Part shown: positions 12,106 through 21,844 of the stretch, in pieces
Layout of the letters: every line of letters starts with the position of its first letter
Position numbering within the stretch: position 1 is the stretch's first letter
From: Adiantum capillus-veneris
Lineage: Eukaryota > Streptophyta > Polypodiopsida > Polypodiales > Pteridaceae
Assembly: GCA_014529385.2 (NCBI GenBank)
Contig: CM043952.1
Location: 53,896,119-53,960,118 of the forward strand
Reading direction: 5' to 3'
Length of the DNA: 64,000 nt
Position numbers and translations under genes: made by a program
The notes under the pieces: model-generated
What the model saw: only the letters and a program-made list of their open reading frames with translations
Told to the model about the DNA's origin: nothing
Databases searched by the model: none

Positions 12106-12735
12106 ATGCACAAGCTGCAACCTGCATGTGGCCCGAACTGAACCATCCTTTGGAAACTTAGAACGTTGCATCTTACCCAAAATACAACCTTCACAAACAT
12201 GTTTGACAGGTGCTTCAAGAGGTGGCAAAGAAACAACCATATCAAATTTCTGTAAACGCAGCAAACTAGCAAAATTCAGATGACCAAAACGTGCATGCCA
12301 AAGTTTTGCATCTGAAATAGCCCTTGAATCTGCAACAACATTTGCAAAATTTTGTCCACACTTGTCATACAAAGTGAGCTTATACAGCCCACGGCACAAA
12401 AGGCCAGATGCAAAAATTTCATCACCAAAACTGACATCATGAATTGTACATCTGTCATCCACAAATTTGACTACAAGTCCAACTCTAGCAAGTGCGGATA
12501 CAGACAAGAGATTCTTCTTGATCCCAGGTACATAAGTGCATCAACAAGTGTGAAAGAACTGCCATTAGCAGCAGTAAGCACAATCTTTCCAACTCCCTGA
12601 ACTGGATAAGAGGCATTGTTGGCACAAGTGACTGAATTCCCATGAGGGACAGACTCGAGAGAGGTAAACAATTCACGATGTGAGGTAATGTGCTTTGTAG
12701 CACCACTATCAAAATACCACACATGTGAATCTGCA
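12091..12735 (-). pseudogene. Copia-1 protease and GAG-pre-integrase domain
   Basis: Minus-strand frames contain the aspartic protease active site WYFDSGATKHIT (near 12715) and, after a frameshift, the GAG-pre-integrase domain LWHARFGHLNFASL with the zinc-binding pair CEGC near 12200. The protein ends abruptly in VHS (of VHSD) at ~12105, where the inverted pol segment begins. It would otherwise continue into integrase. The order gag, zinc knuckle, protease, pre-integrase is standard for copia. Confidence 0.88.
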
Positions 12736-12740
12736 GGAAC

Positions 12741-13037
12741 TCACAAGCATGTATCATGGACAGCAGGATTGTAAGTGCACTCTGTGCTAAAAGCCCATTC
12801 TGCATCAACATCAGCATTACAGTCTCCTTTCACAGAAGACTCAACAATGGCTACATTTGTAGTGGAACCAGCATTTGCAGTGGAACCACCCTCTTTCTTC
12901 TTAGCCTCTTTGGCCTTCAACTTAGGACACGACTTGACCAAATGATCATTAGCTTTACAATCATGGCAACGCATCTTATTTTTGCCCTTATCACTAGAAT
13001 TTCCAGACGAATTTCTGCCAGCAAAAGCCCCAGGGCA
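12741..13037 (-). pseudogene. Copia-1 gag zinc knuckle
   Basis: The minus-strand frame includes AFAGRNSSGNSSDKGKNK followed by CHDCKANDHLVKSC, a CX2CX4HX4C nucleocapsid knuckle, then a lysine-rich linker toward the protease. Upstream it is separated from the gag body by a ~200 bp insertion with terminal inverted repeats (13038-13238). Confidence 0.85.
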
Positions 13038-13238
13038 ATCACTTATCAAAAGACCCCTAAATCACGTGCGTTCAAGAGGTAATTAATAATATCCCAATAT
13101 ACATACTATACTTACACTGTGAGCCTATTTAAAAAACCCCTAGCCCCCTCTATATGTATACATTTTTATACATTTTGGTCTTTTAATAATCCTCTCCCGT
13201 TAACTCACGTGATATCATACACATTCTAAAAAGTGACC
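13038..13238. mobile_element. Mutator-like MITE (~201 bp) in copia-1 gag
   Basis: Non-coding AT-rich insert flanked by near-identical 11 bp repeats, GCCCCAGGGCA (13027-13037) and GCCCCGGGGCA (13239-13249). The ends are imperfect inverted repeats, ATCACTT at the left and AAGTGAC at the right, with CACGTG-like motifs further in. The 9-11 bp duplication fits Mutator-type transposition. It interrupts gag coding sequence. Confidence 0.65.
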
Positions 13239-13249
13239 GCCCCGGGGCA

Positions 13250-14106
13250 GAAGCATTAGGAATAGAATTTTTGCCACTCGCAGCAGAACCATAAGAAGTG
13301 GTTGCATTACTGTTACTACCCTTTCTTTGAGAAGCAATAAAAGCCTATTCAACTGCACGCTGCCTAGTCCTGTTTTTTCTAGAAAGTGACTCTTTCAACA
13401 GCAATGTGCATAATGTATCAAACTTGACAACTTCAGGATTTCCTTGGGTCATCAGTCTCCAAGTACTAGCAAAATTCTGGTAGGAATCTGGTAAGGCATC
13501 AAGAACAGTCTGCACAAGGGAACTGTCTAAAATGACTTCACCTCCAGAAATAAATTGCTCATTGATATCCTTGACACTAGCAAGGAAAGTGTCCATATCA
13601 TCTTCCTCATGCATAATCTTCGACTCCAGCTCTTTACGTAACAAAGCAATTTTAGCCTCATTGCGGCTTGCATAAAGACCTACTAGAATATCCCAAGCCT
13701 GTTTTGCAGATTTTGCAGAATGGATGTGAGGAACAATGGTGCGCTTCACAGAAAATGCAATCAATGCATAAGCATGTGCATCCTTTACATCCCAACGAGC
13801 TTGTTCTGCCGTAGGCAAAACAACTCTAATGGCAGCGATCCTTGCAGCAAGACCTACAGCATCCTCAAGATCGCCTACATCCTCAGAACCAAGTTGTACA
13901 TCAATGCCCTGCACAATGTTCCAGACGCCCTTTGACACAAGAACATGTTGCATCATATAAGCCCACATAGGGTAGTTGTCCCCATCCAACCCGTCCTCGG
14001 CAGCAAACATCTTGAACACATCTATGTTGTTGTTGTCAGCCATGGTAAATGTTGCACCTGATGTGAAAACTGCCCGAAAATAGGAGAAACAGAGCGCGAA
14101 CAACAC
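13250..14106 (-). pseudogene. Copia-1 gag
   Basis: A 253 aa minus-strand frame (14106-13345) plus a short continuation to 13250. The protein starts near 14041 (MADNNNIDVFKMF) and has the plant copia gag features NYPMWAYMMQHVL, YALIAFSVKRTI, AWDILVGLYASRNEAKI and DTFLASVKDINEQF (UBN2 / retrotransposon gag polypeptide family). The in-frame Met at 14041 fits the family better than the upstream one at 14106. The frame ends at a stop near 13345, with recognisable gag-linker sequence beyond it up to the MITE insertion. Gag forms the virus-like particle. Confidence 0.9.
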
Positions 14107-14376
14107 GTGCTATACCGTAGAAGACTATAAGGCACCTGTTATGCAAAAAACGGCACTGATAGAAATTCTGCACAAAATGACAAAATAGCCTGTGCAGTAC
14201 TGCCTCTATTGGAAACGAAGGCCGAAATGAGCCCAAATCAAAAATCTGAGCAAACCAACCTCTTCAAGATTTCTCAAAATATTTGTCGACGTATGAACGC
14301 TCGCCAAAGCTCACTGAAATCGGAGAAAGTGCCTGTGTACTGGAGCAGCAGGCGACTGAGCCCGGGAGGACGCAAC
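14107..14376 (-). other. Copia-1 5' leader
   Basis: Non-coding leader between the primer-binding site and gag on the minus strand. No other feature is seen in it. Confidence 0.7.
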
Positions 14377-14378
14377 CT

Positions 14379-14390
14379 GCTCTGATACCA
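14379..14390 (-). promoter_or_regulatory. Copia-1 primer-binding site
   Basis: The minus strand reads TGGTATCAGAGC, complementary to the 3' end of plant initiator tRNA-Met, two bases from the LTR end. Confidence 0.93.
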
Positions 14391-14392
14391 AT

Positions 14393-14617
14393 TGTTGGAA
14401 TTAGGGTTGCAGAGAAATGCACACAGCTTGGAGAAGACAAAGGAAGCTCAAGGCCACAATAGAGAGTGTATTACTTAGTATGCAATGGAAAGATGGATAG
14501 CCCTAGAGTGATGGGCATATTATTATGCACGGGGGAAAAAACCTCCTCAAGAGGGGGAAAATGCCCCGGCAGTCCTAGTGTGTTCACACACATCACTACC
14601 ACATGTATATGGTAATA
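14393..14617 (-). repeat. Copia-1 5' LTR (225 bp)
   Basis: Right-hand LTR, homologous to 9360-9586. It lies next to the primer-binding site and is therefore the 5' LTR of a minus-strand element. Its terminal TG is mutated (TATTACC on the minus strand). Confidence 0.93.
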
Positions 14618-14622
14618 GGAAA
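14618..14622. repeat. Target-site duplication GGAAA (right)
   Basis: Exact copy of 9355-9359. Helitron Rep coding sequence resumes right after it. Confidence 0.93.
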
Positions 14623-15419
14623 GAAGTAGATTCAAGTTTCCACGAACATTTTCTACGTCTACAAATGTAAATGAGAGTGGATATGTTGTGTATATGAGAC
14701 GAGATGATGGAAGGTTTGTTCCATCTAAAAATTACAATTTAGATAATCGTTGGGTTGTACCTTATAGCCCTCTCTTATCACTAAGGTACCAAGCCCATAT
14801 TAATGTGGAGATCTGCTCAACTGTCACTGCCGTGAAATATCTTTATAAGTATGTCTACGAGGGAGATGATCGAGCCACTATTGTTCTTCAAGATATTGAA
14901 GGAGCGACTAATGAGATCAGCAGTTATCTCAATGCACGTTATGTTTCTGTATCTGAGGCTATATGGAGAATATTTGGCTTCAACATGCATAGTGAAAGGC
15001 CAGCTATTCAACGATTGCAAGTACACCTTCCATTGAAAAATATGGTTACATTTCAAGATGGTGATGATGTATCACATTTGCTGGATAATGAGAAAAAAAA
15101 AAAAACTACCTTGACAGAATGGTTTGTTGCAAATCAAAACTATCCAGAAGCAAATAGCTTCACATATACCGACTTTCCAAATGGTTGGGTATGGAATAAA
15201 AGTCGAAAGGCATGGTCTCCACGACAACAGGGTGTTTCTATTGGAAGAATGTGCAATATTATCCCTACTGCTGGTGAGGTTTATTACCTACAAATGCTTC
15301 TCAATATTTTCAAGGGATGTAAGTCTTTTGAAGACTTGCGGATGTATGATGGTCACATTTATGATACATACAAGGAGGCATGTATAGCTAGAGGATTATT
15401 GCAAGATGATGAAGAATAG
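14623..15419 (+). pseudogene. Helitron Rep, two-tyrosine region
   Basis: Continuation of Rep after the copia insertion. From about 14634 the frame reads KFPRTFSTST, ESGYVVYMRRDDGR, WVVPYSPLL and then VKYLYKYVYEGDDRA, the Y-containing KYxxKY-type block holding the catalytic tyrosines of Helitron Reps. Further on are NARYVSVSEAIWRIF, VHLP and the SIGRM..GEVYYLQMLL block. One base too many lies between the TSD and the KFPR text, so Rep would be frameshifted even without the insertion. The frame stops at 15419; only decayed text (WFVSHFIRLLFGTGF-like) links it to the helicase. Confidence 0.87.
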
Positions 15420-15607
15420 TCACTTTGCGTCTAAGAGGCATCTTTTTTTCAAAATGGAATGCACTTGAGACAATTGTTTGCAATCATATTAGTCTTTTGT
15501 GAGCCACTTCATCCGGCTTCTCTTTGGGACAGGTTTTGTACCGAATTTTGTGAGGACTATGTTTATGCCCTGAGGATGCGTATTTCAGATGCAAGCTGCG
15601 ATTTGAT

Positions 15608-16435
15608 GTGGCAAAAAATCAATCTTTGCTTCATATAGAATTCTTTTTGCAACAAAGGCTTTGCGATTATATGTTGCCTGCAATAGATTCAACAATGGTA
15701 TCCTTAAGTGAAAATGGTGTTATGGCTGAAGAAACAATGTTCAACGTTGATGAACAATGTAGTATAGCAGATTGTATGGAGACTTCGTTAAATGAGGATC
15801 AGCGAGATGCTTGCCACCAAGTGCTACACGCTGTTGACACACATTCAGGGAAGGTATTTTTCCTAGATGGTCCTGGTGGCTCAGGAAAAACTTACTTATA
15901 TAATGCACTTCTTTTACGAGTGCGAGGAAGTTGTAGAGTTGCTCTTGCATATGCATCCTCGAGTATTGCAGCTTTGCTTTTGAGTAATGAAAGAACTACT
16001 CATTCTAGGTTTAAGATACCTTTGGAGCTTCACTCTGAAGCAACTTGCAATATAAAGGTAAATAGTCAACTTGCAGAACTTCTAAGGAATGCAGCTTTAC
16101 TTATATGGGATGAAGCTTCCATGACACATCGCTATGCATTTGAAGCAATGGACAGAACTTTAAGAGATATTATGCAGCGAGATACTTTCTTTGGTGGAAA
16201 AGTCATTTTGCTTGGAGGTGACTTTCGACAAATACTACCTGTTGTACCAAAAGGTAGTCGTACAAACATTGTAAATGCTTCATTGTGTCATTCTCACATA
16301 TGGAAATATACGAAGATATTGAGGCCTACCATAAATATGCGTATACGTGATTGCGGTTCAAATTCACTTCAACAAAGTTTTCCCGTTGGGTGCTTGATAT
16401 TTGCAATGGGGTTATGGATTATGGAGGAGACTTAG
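15608..16435 (+). pseudogene. Helitron PIF1 helicase, N-terminal half
   Basis: SLNEDQRDACHQVLHAV precedes FLDGPGGSGKTYLYNALL (Walker A, GGSGKT), then AYASSSIAALLL, HSRFKIPL, ALLIWDEASM (Walker B, DEAS) and ILLGGDFRQILPVV (motif III). These are the ordered PIF1 helicase motifs of Helitrons. The family frame shifts near 16345-16360, and the C-terminal half continues in the overlapping frame that starts at 16351. The helicase unwinds the element during rolling-circle transposition. Confidence 0.93.
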
Positions 16436-17202
16436 ACGGAGTCAAAATACCTTCACACATGATGCTTCTAGGAAATAGTTTGGCAGATCTTCTAAGCTTT
16501 ATGTATGGAGATTTGTGTCATGTGCAAGATCATGCAACTTTTTTCAGAGATCGAGAAATACTTGCTCCGCGGAATAAAGAGGTGGATTTAATTAATGACT
16601 ATGCATTGCAAAGAATGCATGGGGATTGCAAAGAGTATCTGAGTGCAGATTCAATTTGTATGTCAGAGGAAAACACACATTTGTACACAATTGAATATCT
16701 TAATATCCTTACTCTTGGTGGTGGTTTTCCACCTCATGCTTTAGACTTGAAAGAAAATGCTCCTATCATGTTGCTGCGAAATTTGGATCCAAGATGTGGA
16801 TTATGCAACGGAACCAGATTGATATGTAAGAAATTTCATCATAAGGTAATTGAGGCAGAGATAGTTACAGGATCGAATATTGGAGAGAGAGTTTTTCTTC
16901 CAAGGATTGATTTTATTATTGGAAACCATCAGGGGCTTCCATTTCAAATGAAGCGTCGTCAATTTCCAATCAGGCTTGCTTTTGGGATGACTATAAACAA
17001 AGCACAAGGGAAAACACTTGGAATTCTTGGTCTATATGTTGCATCATCGATCTTCTCTCATGGTCAGTTGTATGTTGCAATGTCACGTGTACGAAGTGCA
17101 ACTTCTATGAGGATTGTTGTCAATACTGAAAACACTCAAGCAGAGTGTTACTACACTCCAAACATTGTATTCAAGGAAGTATTACAACTAGCGAGCTCAT
17201 AA
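16351..17202 (+). pseudogene. Helitron PIF1 helicase, C-terminal half
   Basis: It continues the helicase after a frameshift. It carries the nucleotide block DREILAPRNKEVDLIND, then LKENAPIMLLRNLDPRCGLC, the UvrD-C-like AFGMTINKAQGKTL (motif V) and LYVAMSRVRS (motif VI), ending IVFKEVLQLASS. Length and motif order agree with the C-terminus of plant Helitron polyproteins. The first ~10 residues from the ATG are frameshift overlap; the family match begins around FSRWVLDICNG. Confidence 0.93.
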
Positions 17203-17299
17203 CAATAAGTTCAAATTGACATTGTGACTCTCACTTAAAGTCAAACACACATGATGTTAAATTTTATTCATATCTCTTAGATCAAAGTATTGCCAACAT

Positions 17300-17935
17300 A
17301 TGGATCCTCGACGCAGCGCCTCCTATGTAGTGGGTCACATCACTGAATTCATTCGAGGTATTTATATCTTTTTTGAATTAGTTTATTAAATTGACCTATT
17401 ATTTTCTTGAGAAGATTGGCTTATACACTGACTTACTTTGTTGAAGGATCCACCGCAATGGAGGGGAAGAGTTCCTGCTATGTTTTTGGTGATCTTATTT
17501 GATACAACTCATATTATATTGTAAGAGTTTTTATTTTCTATATGTTATATTGGTAGTTTTAAGCTTTTATTGCTCTATATAATTCATGGATGCCTTTGCA
17601 GAGATCACTCCCATCGAGGTTTTATCATCGTAGGTGTTTATGAAATGCTATACTTAGGTAGAGATATGTCTATGGAAGTTCTTGGATACTGCCATGTTGC
17701 CTTTTCTTCAGACCACGAGCATCGTCAAATTCAAGTTAATATTTGGTTTGTGAGTGACGAGAGGCCAGTCAATGCACAACAAGTGGGGGTTGTTGGAGAC
17801 CCCACTACACCATATCGATTGAGGATATTTACTCAAGTTGAAACACCACCCCGTATCTTGCAAAATGTACACAACTTAGGTCCTTGGACTTATAGAATCC
17901 CTAATGTGGTCTCTCGAAGGCTACACTTTGAATAA
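17300..17935 (+). CDS. Unknown small split gene, copy 1 (possible Helitron passenger)
   Basis: I do not recognise this family. A three-exon layout is suggested: MDPRRSASYVVGHITEFIR with a GT donor (17300-17357), a short block DPPQWRGRVPAMFLVILFD (about 17448-17521, GTAAGAG donor), and an acceptor near 17600 followed by ~110 aa ending RIPNVVSRRLHFE at 17935. Frame agreement across the first junction is off by one base, so it may be decayed or my junction may be wrong. A second, worse preserved copy follows at 18130-18770. The gene starts ~100 bp after the helicase and lies within the Helitron, which suggests a captured or accessory gene. Confidence 0.4.
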
Positions 17936-17994
17936 TTGTTTTGTATTGTCTCTTTGTGAAGTTGTGAAATTTCAAAGTTTTTTGAACTGCTTTC

Positions 17995-17998
<4 letters not shown>

Positions 17999-18067
<69 letters not shown>
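17999..18067 (+). repeat. (CT)n microsatellite, ~69 bp
   Basis: Perfect CT tract separating the two related small genes. Confidence 0.97.
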
Positions 18068-18072
<5 letters not shown>

Positions 18073-18129
18073 CTCTTAAACTTCCAAATTTGTGCTGTTA
18101 GAGCAGATAAAGAATAGCACGATATATCA

Positions 18130-18770
18130 TGGTTTCGTACACCCTCAATGATGTACCTACTTATATTAGAGGTATGTAAATATAAAATCTTATCTTTGTT
18201 ATTTACTTTTACCATGAATGAGAACTTTGTGGCCTTTATTTTGTATGTTTACATGTGTTACATTTTTTCTAGATCCTCCATTGTGGAGGGGTCCTGCACA
18301 TGCTGAGGATATTGTTCGTATTATCGAGGATTTTGAGATCCTTTGGTGCGTATAGCTTGAACTTGAATCCATATGACATTAAATGTGTTGTTACTTTTTA
18401 TGTCTGAATGGTTGGTTGTTATTTTCATTGCAAGCTTCAATATTATTGCAGACAATCTGTCTTGGCATTATATGAAGCACGATATTTTAGAAGTGTTGTA
18501 GGTTAATATCACATAGAGTTTGATATAGATGATATGTGAATCACTATACGAGAGTTAGGTATGCAACGGCCTCTCAATTGCAACTTTTCATACGGTCCCT
18601 ATGGAGTGAATGAATGGATGTTTAGAATCTATTATTTGGGTGAATCACCTCGACGCCTCGGTCGCAGTGTTCGATGTGTCGGACCTTCGATCTTGAGAGT
18701 TCCAAGTAGAGTGTGTCGTAGGCTCAACTTCTCTAAACGATCGAACACTTTGATCCATTGTCTATGCATG
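18130..18770 (+). pseudogene. Unknown small split gene, copy 2 (decayed)
   Basis: It has the same layout as 17300-17935. MVSYTLNDVPTYIR (from 18130) has a GTATG donor, then after TTTTTTCTAG comes DPPLWRGPAHAEDIVRII, then a last exon that begins ALYEARYF, contains two stops, and ends GESPRRLGRSV..LRVPSRVCRRLNF. Shared motifs with copy 1 are DPPxWRG, the YE(M/A) block and a closing R(I/V)P..V.RRL.F. It is the product of a tandem duplication or two captured paralogues. The function is unknown. Confidence 0.4.
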
Positions 18771-18835
18771 CTAAGTACCATATTTTTTTATTTATTGTTG
18801 GCTTACTGAAGTGGGTTTTTATCTACTAGATAGGT

Positions 18836-18839
<4 letters not shown>

Positions 18840-18891
<52 letters not shown>
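18840..18891 (+). repeat. (GA)n microsatellite, ~52 bp
   Basis: Perfect GA tract. Confidence 0.97.
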
Positions 18892-18895
<4 letters not shown>

Positions 18896-19078
18896 CGAAT
18901 TGCTAATGTAGGTTAACATGGGTCATGATGTAGTGGCTATTCTCCCAATACATATAAGGATGATTATATATTTGAAAGTTAAGGAAGAGTACATTTGTCA
19001 AGGATATGGTACATGGTGTTGGTGGCATCATTGCGTGTATTCATATGCTGATGGGTGGTATGGAAATAGTGGACGGTT

Positions 19079-19256
19079 AAGCATTTCACTATTCAAAGTG
19101 TCACAAATATTGAGCGAAATAAAATTGATGAGAGTCCTACAAGAACTACATATGGTTGATATTTATTAAGCATTTCACTATGCAAAGTGTCACAAACATT
19201 GAGCGAAATAAAATTGATGAGAGTCCTACAAGAACTACATATGGTTGATATTTATT
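19079..19256 (+). repeat. 89 bp tandem duplication
   Basis: 19079-19167 and 19168-19256 are almost identical (AAGCATTTCACTAT.CAAAG through GGTTGATATTTATT, with about three differences). The duplication disrupts a short frame (18918-19169) whose protein I do not recognise. Confidence 0.95.
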
Positions 19257-19560
19257 ATGTCAATGTTTGTGGTTGTGATATTCAGTTGGCGAAAGATATA
19301 TCACAATCACAAAATATTACATTTCGGATGAAGAGTTTGAAATTTTGAAATTAATTGTGAAGTTTATCAATGGGGTATATTGGAGCAATCCTCAATCGTC
19401 CAATTATAGAGTAGAATATGAGTCGTTGTAAACAATAAAATTTGAATGTTGTAAAGACTTTGACCTAATGAACCTCTTGACACTTTTTGGCATGACAATT
19501 AGTAATTGAAGTGTTCGTATTGCGCTTATACTTTTTTAAAGTGTTTAAGTGGCCATGTTG

Positions 19561-19564
<4 letters not shown>

Positions 19565-19618
<54 letters not shown>
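19565..19618 (+). repeat. (CT)n microsatellite, ~54 bp
   Basis: CT tract with one interruption at its end. Confidence 0.96.
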
Positions 19619-19621
<3 letters not shown>

Positions 19622-19665
19622 AAGCTTTGAGTACTAATATTGCCTTCTTTTCTTGCAACCAATTA

Positions 19666-20036
19666 AATGGCCCACGAAATTGTGAATATTTTTCCAAGTG
19701 TAAAAAAAATTATTGTTGATGCCTTTGAAGAAAATTTGTTACCTGCTGAACGGGGATGGCAATGGGCATGGGAAGTGATTGAGAACTGTTTGGGGGTCAT
19801 ATGTAGACGAAGAGTTGGACACGATTTACATCAAGTTGCTTGATCCCTATTTCTTTCCCAACATTAGGCTCATGCTCTTAAAGGAAGAGCTTGGGTTGAT
19901 TCGTCAGTACACGATTTACTTGAGCTGGGTTCAAAAAATAGATTTAAGAGAAGTTTGTAGAGCTCCAGCTCAATATCTTGATCCTGTTGAGAGTGCTATG
20001 CAGATATGTTCCTCAACCTTTTTCGCAATAATGTAA
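19666..20036 (+). pseudogene. Unknown ORF near Helitron 3' end
   Basis: The frame from ATG 19666 reads MAHEIVNIFPSVKKIIVDAF and GWQWAWEVIENC, then coding sense continues in another frame (YVDEELDTIYIKLLDPYFFP) to a stop at 20036. That implies a frameshift or small intron near 19785. No known domain is recognised. It lies ~275 bp before the Helitron terminus on the same strand as Rep and helicase and may be a captured fragment. Confidence 0.35.
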
Positions 20037-20078
20037 ACTATTTTTTTATGTAATGTGCTTTAGTCATGTGCTTTTATG

Positions 20079-20081
<3 letters not shown>

Positions 20082-20138
<57 letters not shown>
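20082..20138 (+). repeat. (CT)n microsatellite, ~57 bp
   Basis: Perfect CT tract shortly before the Helitron 3' end. Confidence 0.97.
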
Positions 20139-20140
<2 letters not shown>

Positions 20141-20282
20141 GCAAAAGGGGCTAAATGTACCATGAGTAGTTTAAAGGGGCCAAAGACAGAAAGTGTCGAT
20201 CGTGTGTGTGTCATGGAGAGATGTATAAAGATGCACACACACACACAAACACATACAGAGTGAGGTGGTAAGAGCGAGCGAG

Positions 20283-20312
20283 GCCCGCCGGTAGGCGGGG
20301 CGCGCAAGCTAG
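20283..20312 (+). repeat. Helitron 3' terminus: hairpin plus CTAG
   Basis: GCCCGCC, loop GGTA, then GGCGGGGC forms a GC-rich stem (20283-20301 with one bulge). It is followed by an 7-base spacer and CTAG (20309-20312), then T. This is the classical Helitron 3' end (hairpin, CTRR, insertion before host T) and it lies on the same strand as Rep and helicase. Confidence 0.82.
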
Positions 20313-20398
20313 TTGGGGATTGTGTGTTTACCATTCTATCATATCATCATTACATATTAAGGTTGGTTTGCCTTTGTTAGTGTATGGTTAGGAAATTA

Positions 20399-20571
20399 CT
20401 TTTTCTACAATATATTACTAGGCTAGTCCATCAACTAGCCACAAAGAAGAGATCATGTGAGAGGAATAATGTTCCTCTGTGAAGTATATTTTTCTACAAG
20501 ATATTACTAGGCTAGTCCATCAACTAGCCACAAAGAAGAGATCACATACTGTTCCTCTTTGGAGTATATTT
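20399..20571 (+). repeat. ~87 bp imperfect tandem duplication
   Basis: Two adjacent copies share TTACTAGGCTAGTCCATCAA and the following CTAGCCACAAAGAAGAGATC. They lie just outside the Helitron 3' end. Confidence 0.88.
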
Positions 20572-21844
20572 TTATGAATGTGAAGATAAATAGAACTTAG
20601 GGAGCATAAAGTTGGTCACTTAGTTTTGATGAAATGAGGACAAGATGTTGAGCAAATACTTATGGCGTCGACTATTTTCCTTGGGATGCTTTCTTCTCGC
20701 AAACCTGCAATCCAGGTGTACAACCAAATTTAGTCACTCACCATGCTTTAGTGTTTAGCCGTATTGGTATATTGTAGCAAAGGCATGCACTTTTGAGACT
20801 ATGACCATAGGGTATGGCCTCATTGTAACTCTAAAGAATGAGACTTTCATGGTTGATCTCCTTGGCCCGTAAGTTTCTTATGGTCGTGATGCAAAAGATG
20901 CAATCTTCTCTTGATCTGATATTGTGGAAAGCTTTAGTATGGGCTTTATTATGTGTTTGTTTATAGATGTCAAGTAGTCAGTTGTCCCATTAATGAGCAT
21001 GAAAAGGCATGCCAGCATCCATAATGTCACATAATCCACAACCTCATTCACAGAAAAGGTAAAATGACATAGAATTGTTGTGACAAACATCACTATTCAT
21101 CATCCATTTTCCTACTACATTTTTGAGGTCCCTCACATCTCATGAAAATTGGGCAAGATCTATTTGATAGTATGGCCATCCTTTATAGTTTGAACTAAAG
21201 GCAATGCATGTTACTCAAAGTATGCTTTTCCAAAATGCTTGTTAACAAAGAAATTAGTTTTTGGTAAGATTAAGAGAGAAATTATTACATCAATGCAACA
21301 TGGGGCCTATATTTTGAAGCTTTAAGTAGTAGGCTCACCTCCAAGGTAGTGTATATATATATTGTGAAATCAAAAAGGTTACAATGATATCCATGCTCCA
21401 ATCGAGCCATGGCATCTACTTCCAACAACAACATCTTACCCATACATCAGCTGCATAAAGCAGCTTGCTTCCTATGGAAAAACTTCCTCCACAACATGCA
21501 AGCAATAAGCTTTTGAAAATCTTTACAAAGATGACATACTACTTAAAGAATAAATCATAGCATCACTTATATGAGGTTATGGGTTTCCATGTAAAAAGCT
21601 CATGTCTATAGACTCGTAGTTGCATCACTATGTATTTCTGTTTTTTCTGTCATCCTTGGCTAGCTGTGAACATGGAGATGCATGTAATTATTTCTATCAT
21701 TATGCTAATATATATACTCCACTCATGTTTGTCAGTATGTCTAAAAATTAAAAAATAGATCAACCATCGCATCACCTATGGAACTCCTCTCAATGGAACT
21801 CCTAAGGAAATGCGTTGTTAAGCGAGGAGCTCGATGTAGAGGAG
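20572..21844. other. Anonymous intergenic DNA
   Basis: No coding domain, LTR or inverted-repeat structure was recognised. Only short overlapping open frames are present. Confidence 0.5.

Larger units (their letters stand above)
9360..14617 (-). mobile_element. Ty1-copia element inserted in Helitron Rep, pol half inverted
   Basis: Two same-orientation LTRs (9360-9586 and 14393-14617), a GGAAA target duplication, a minus-strand tRNA-Met primer site beside the right LTR and a polypurine tract beside the left LTR define a complete element on the minus strand. Gag, zinc knuckle, protease and pre-integrase domains read on the minus strand (14106 down to 12091). Integrase, reverse transcriptase and RNase H read on the plus strand (about 9655 up to 12100). 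An internal segment of ~2.45 kb is therefore inverted between intact ends. Stops and frameshifts occur throughout, so the element is defective. Confidence 0.93.
5944..20312 (+). mobile_element. Decayed autonomous Helitron (5' end uncertain)
   Basis: The element carries the two hallmark Helitron activities on one strand: an HUH/two-tyrosine Rep (7602-9359 plus 14623-15419) and a PIF1-family helicase (15608-17202). Its 3' end is canonical: a GC-rich hairpin (20283-20301), a short spacer and CTAG at 20309-20312 followed by host T. The 5' TC terminus was not identified; 5944 is simply where the flanking duplication stops. Several frameshifts and stops in Rep and helicase show it is inactive. A complete copia element (9360-14617) is inserted in Rep. 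ORFs after the helicase (17300-20036) are unrecognised and may be captured genes. Confidence 0.75.
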
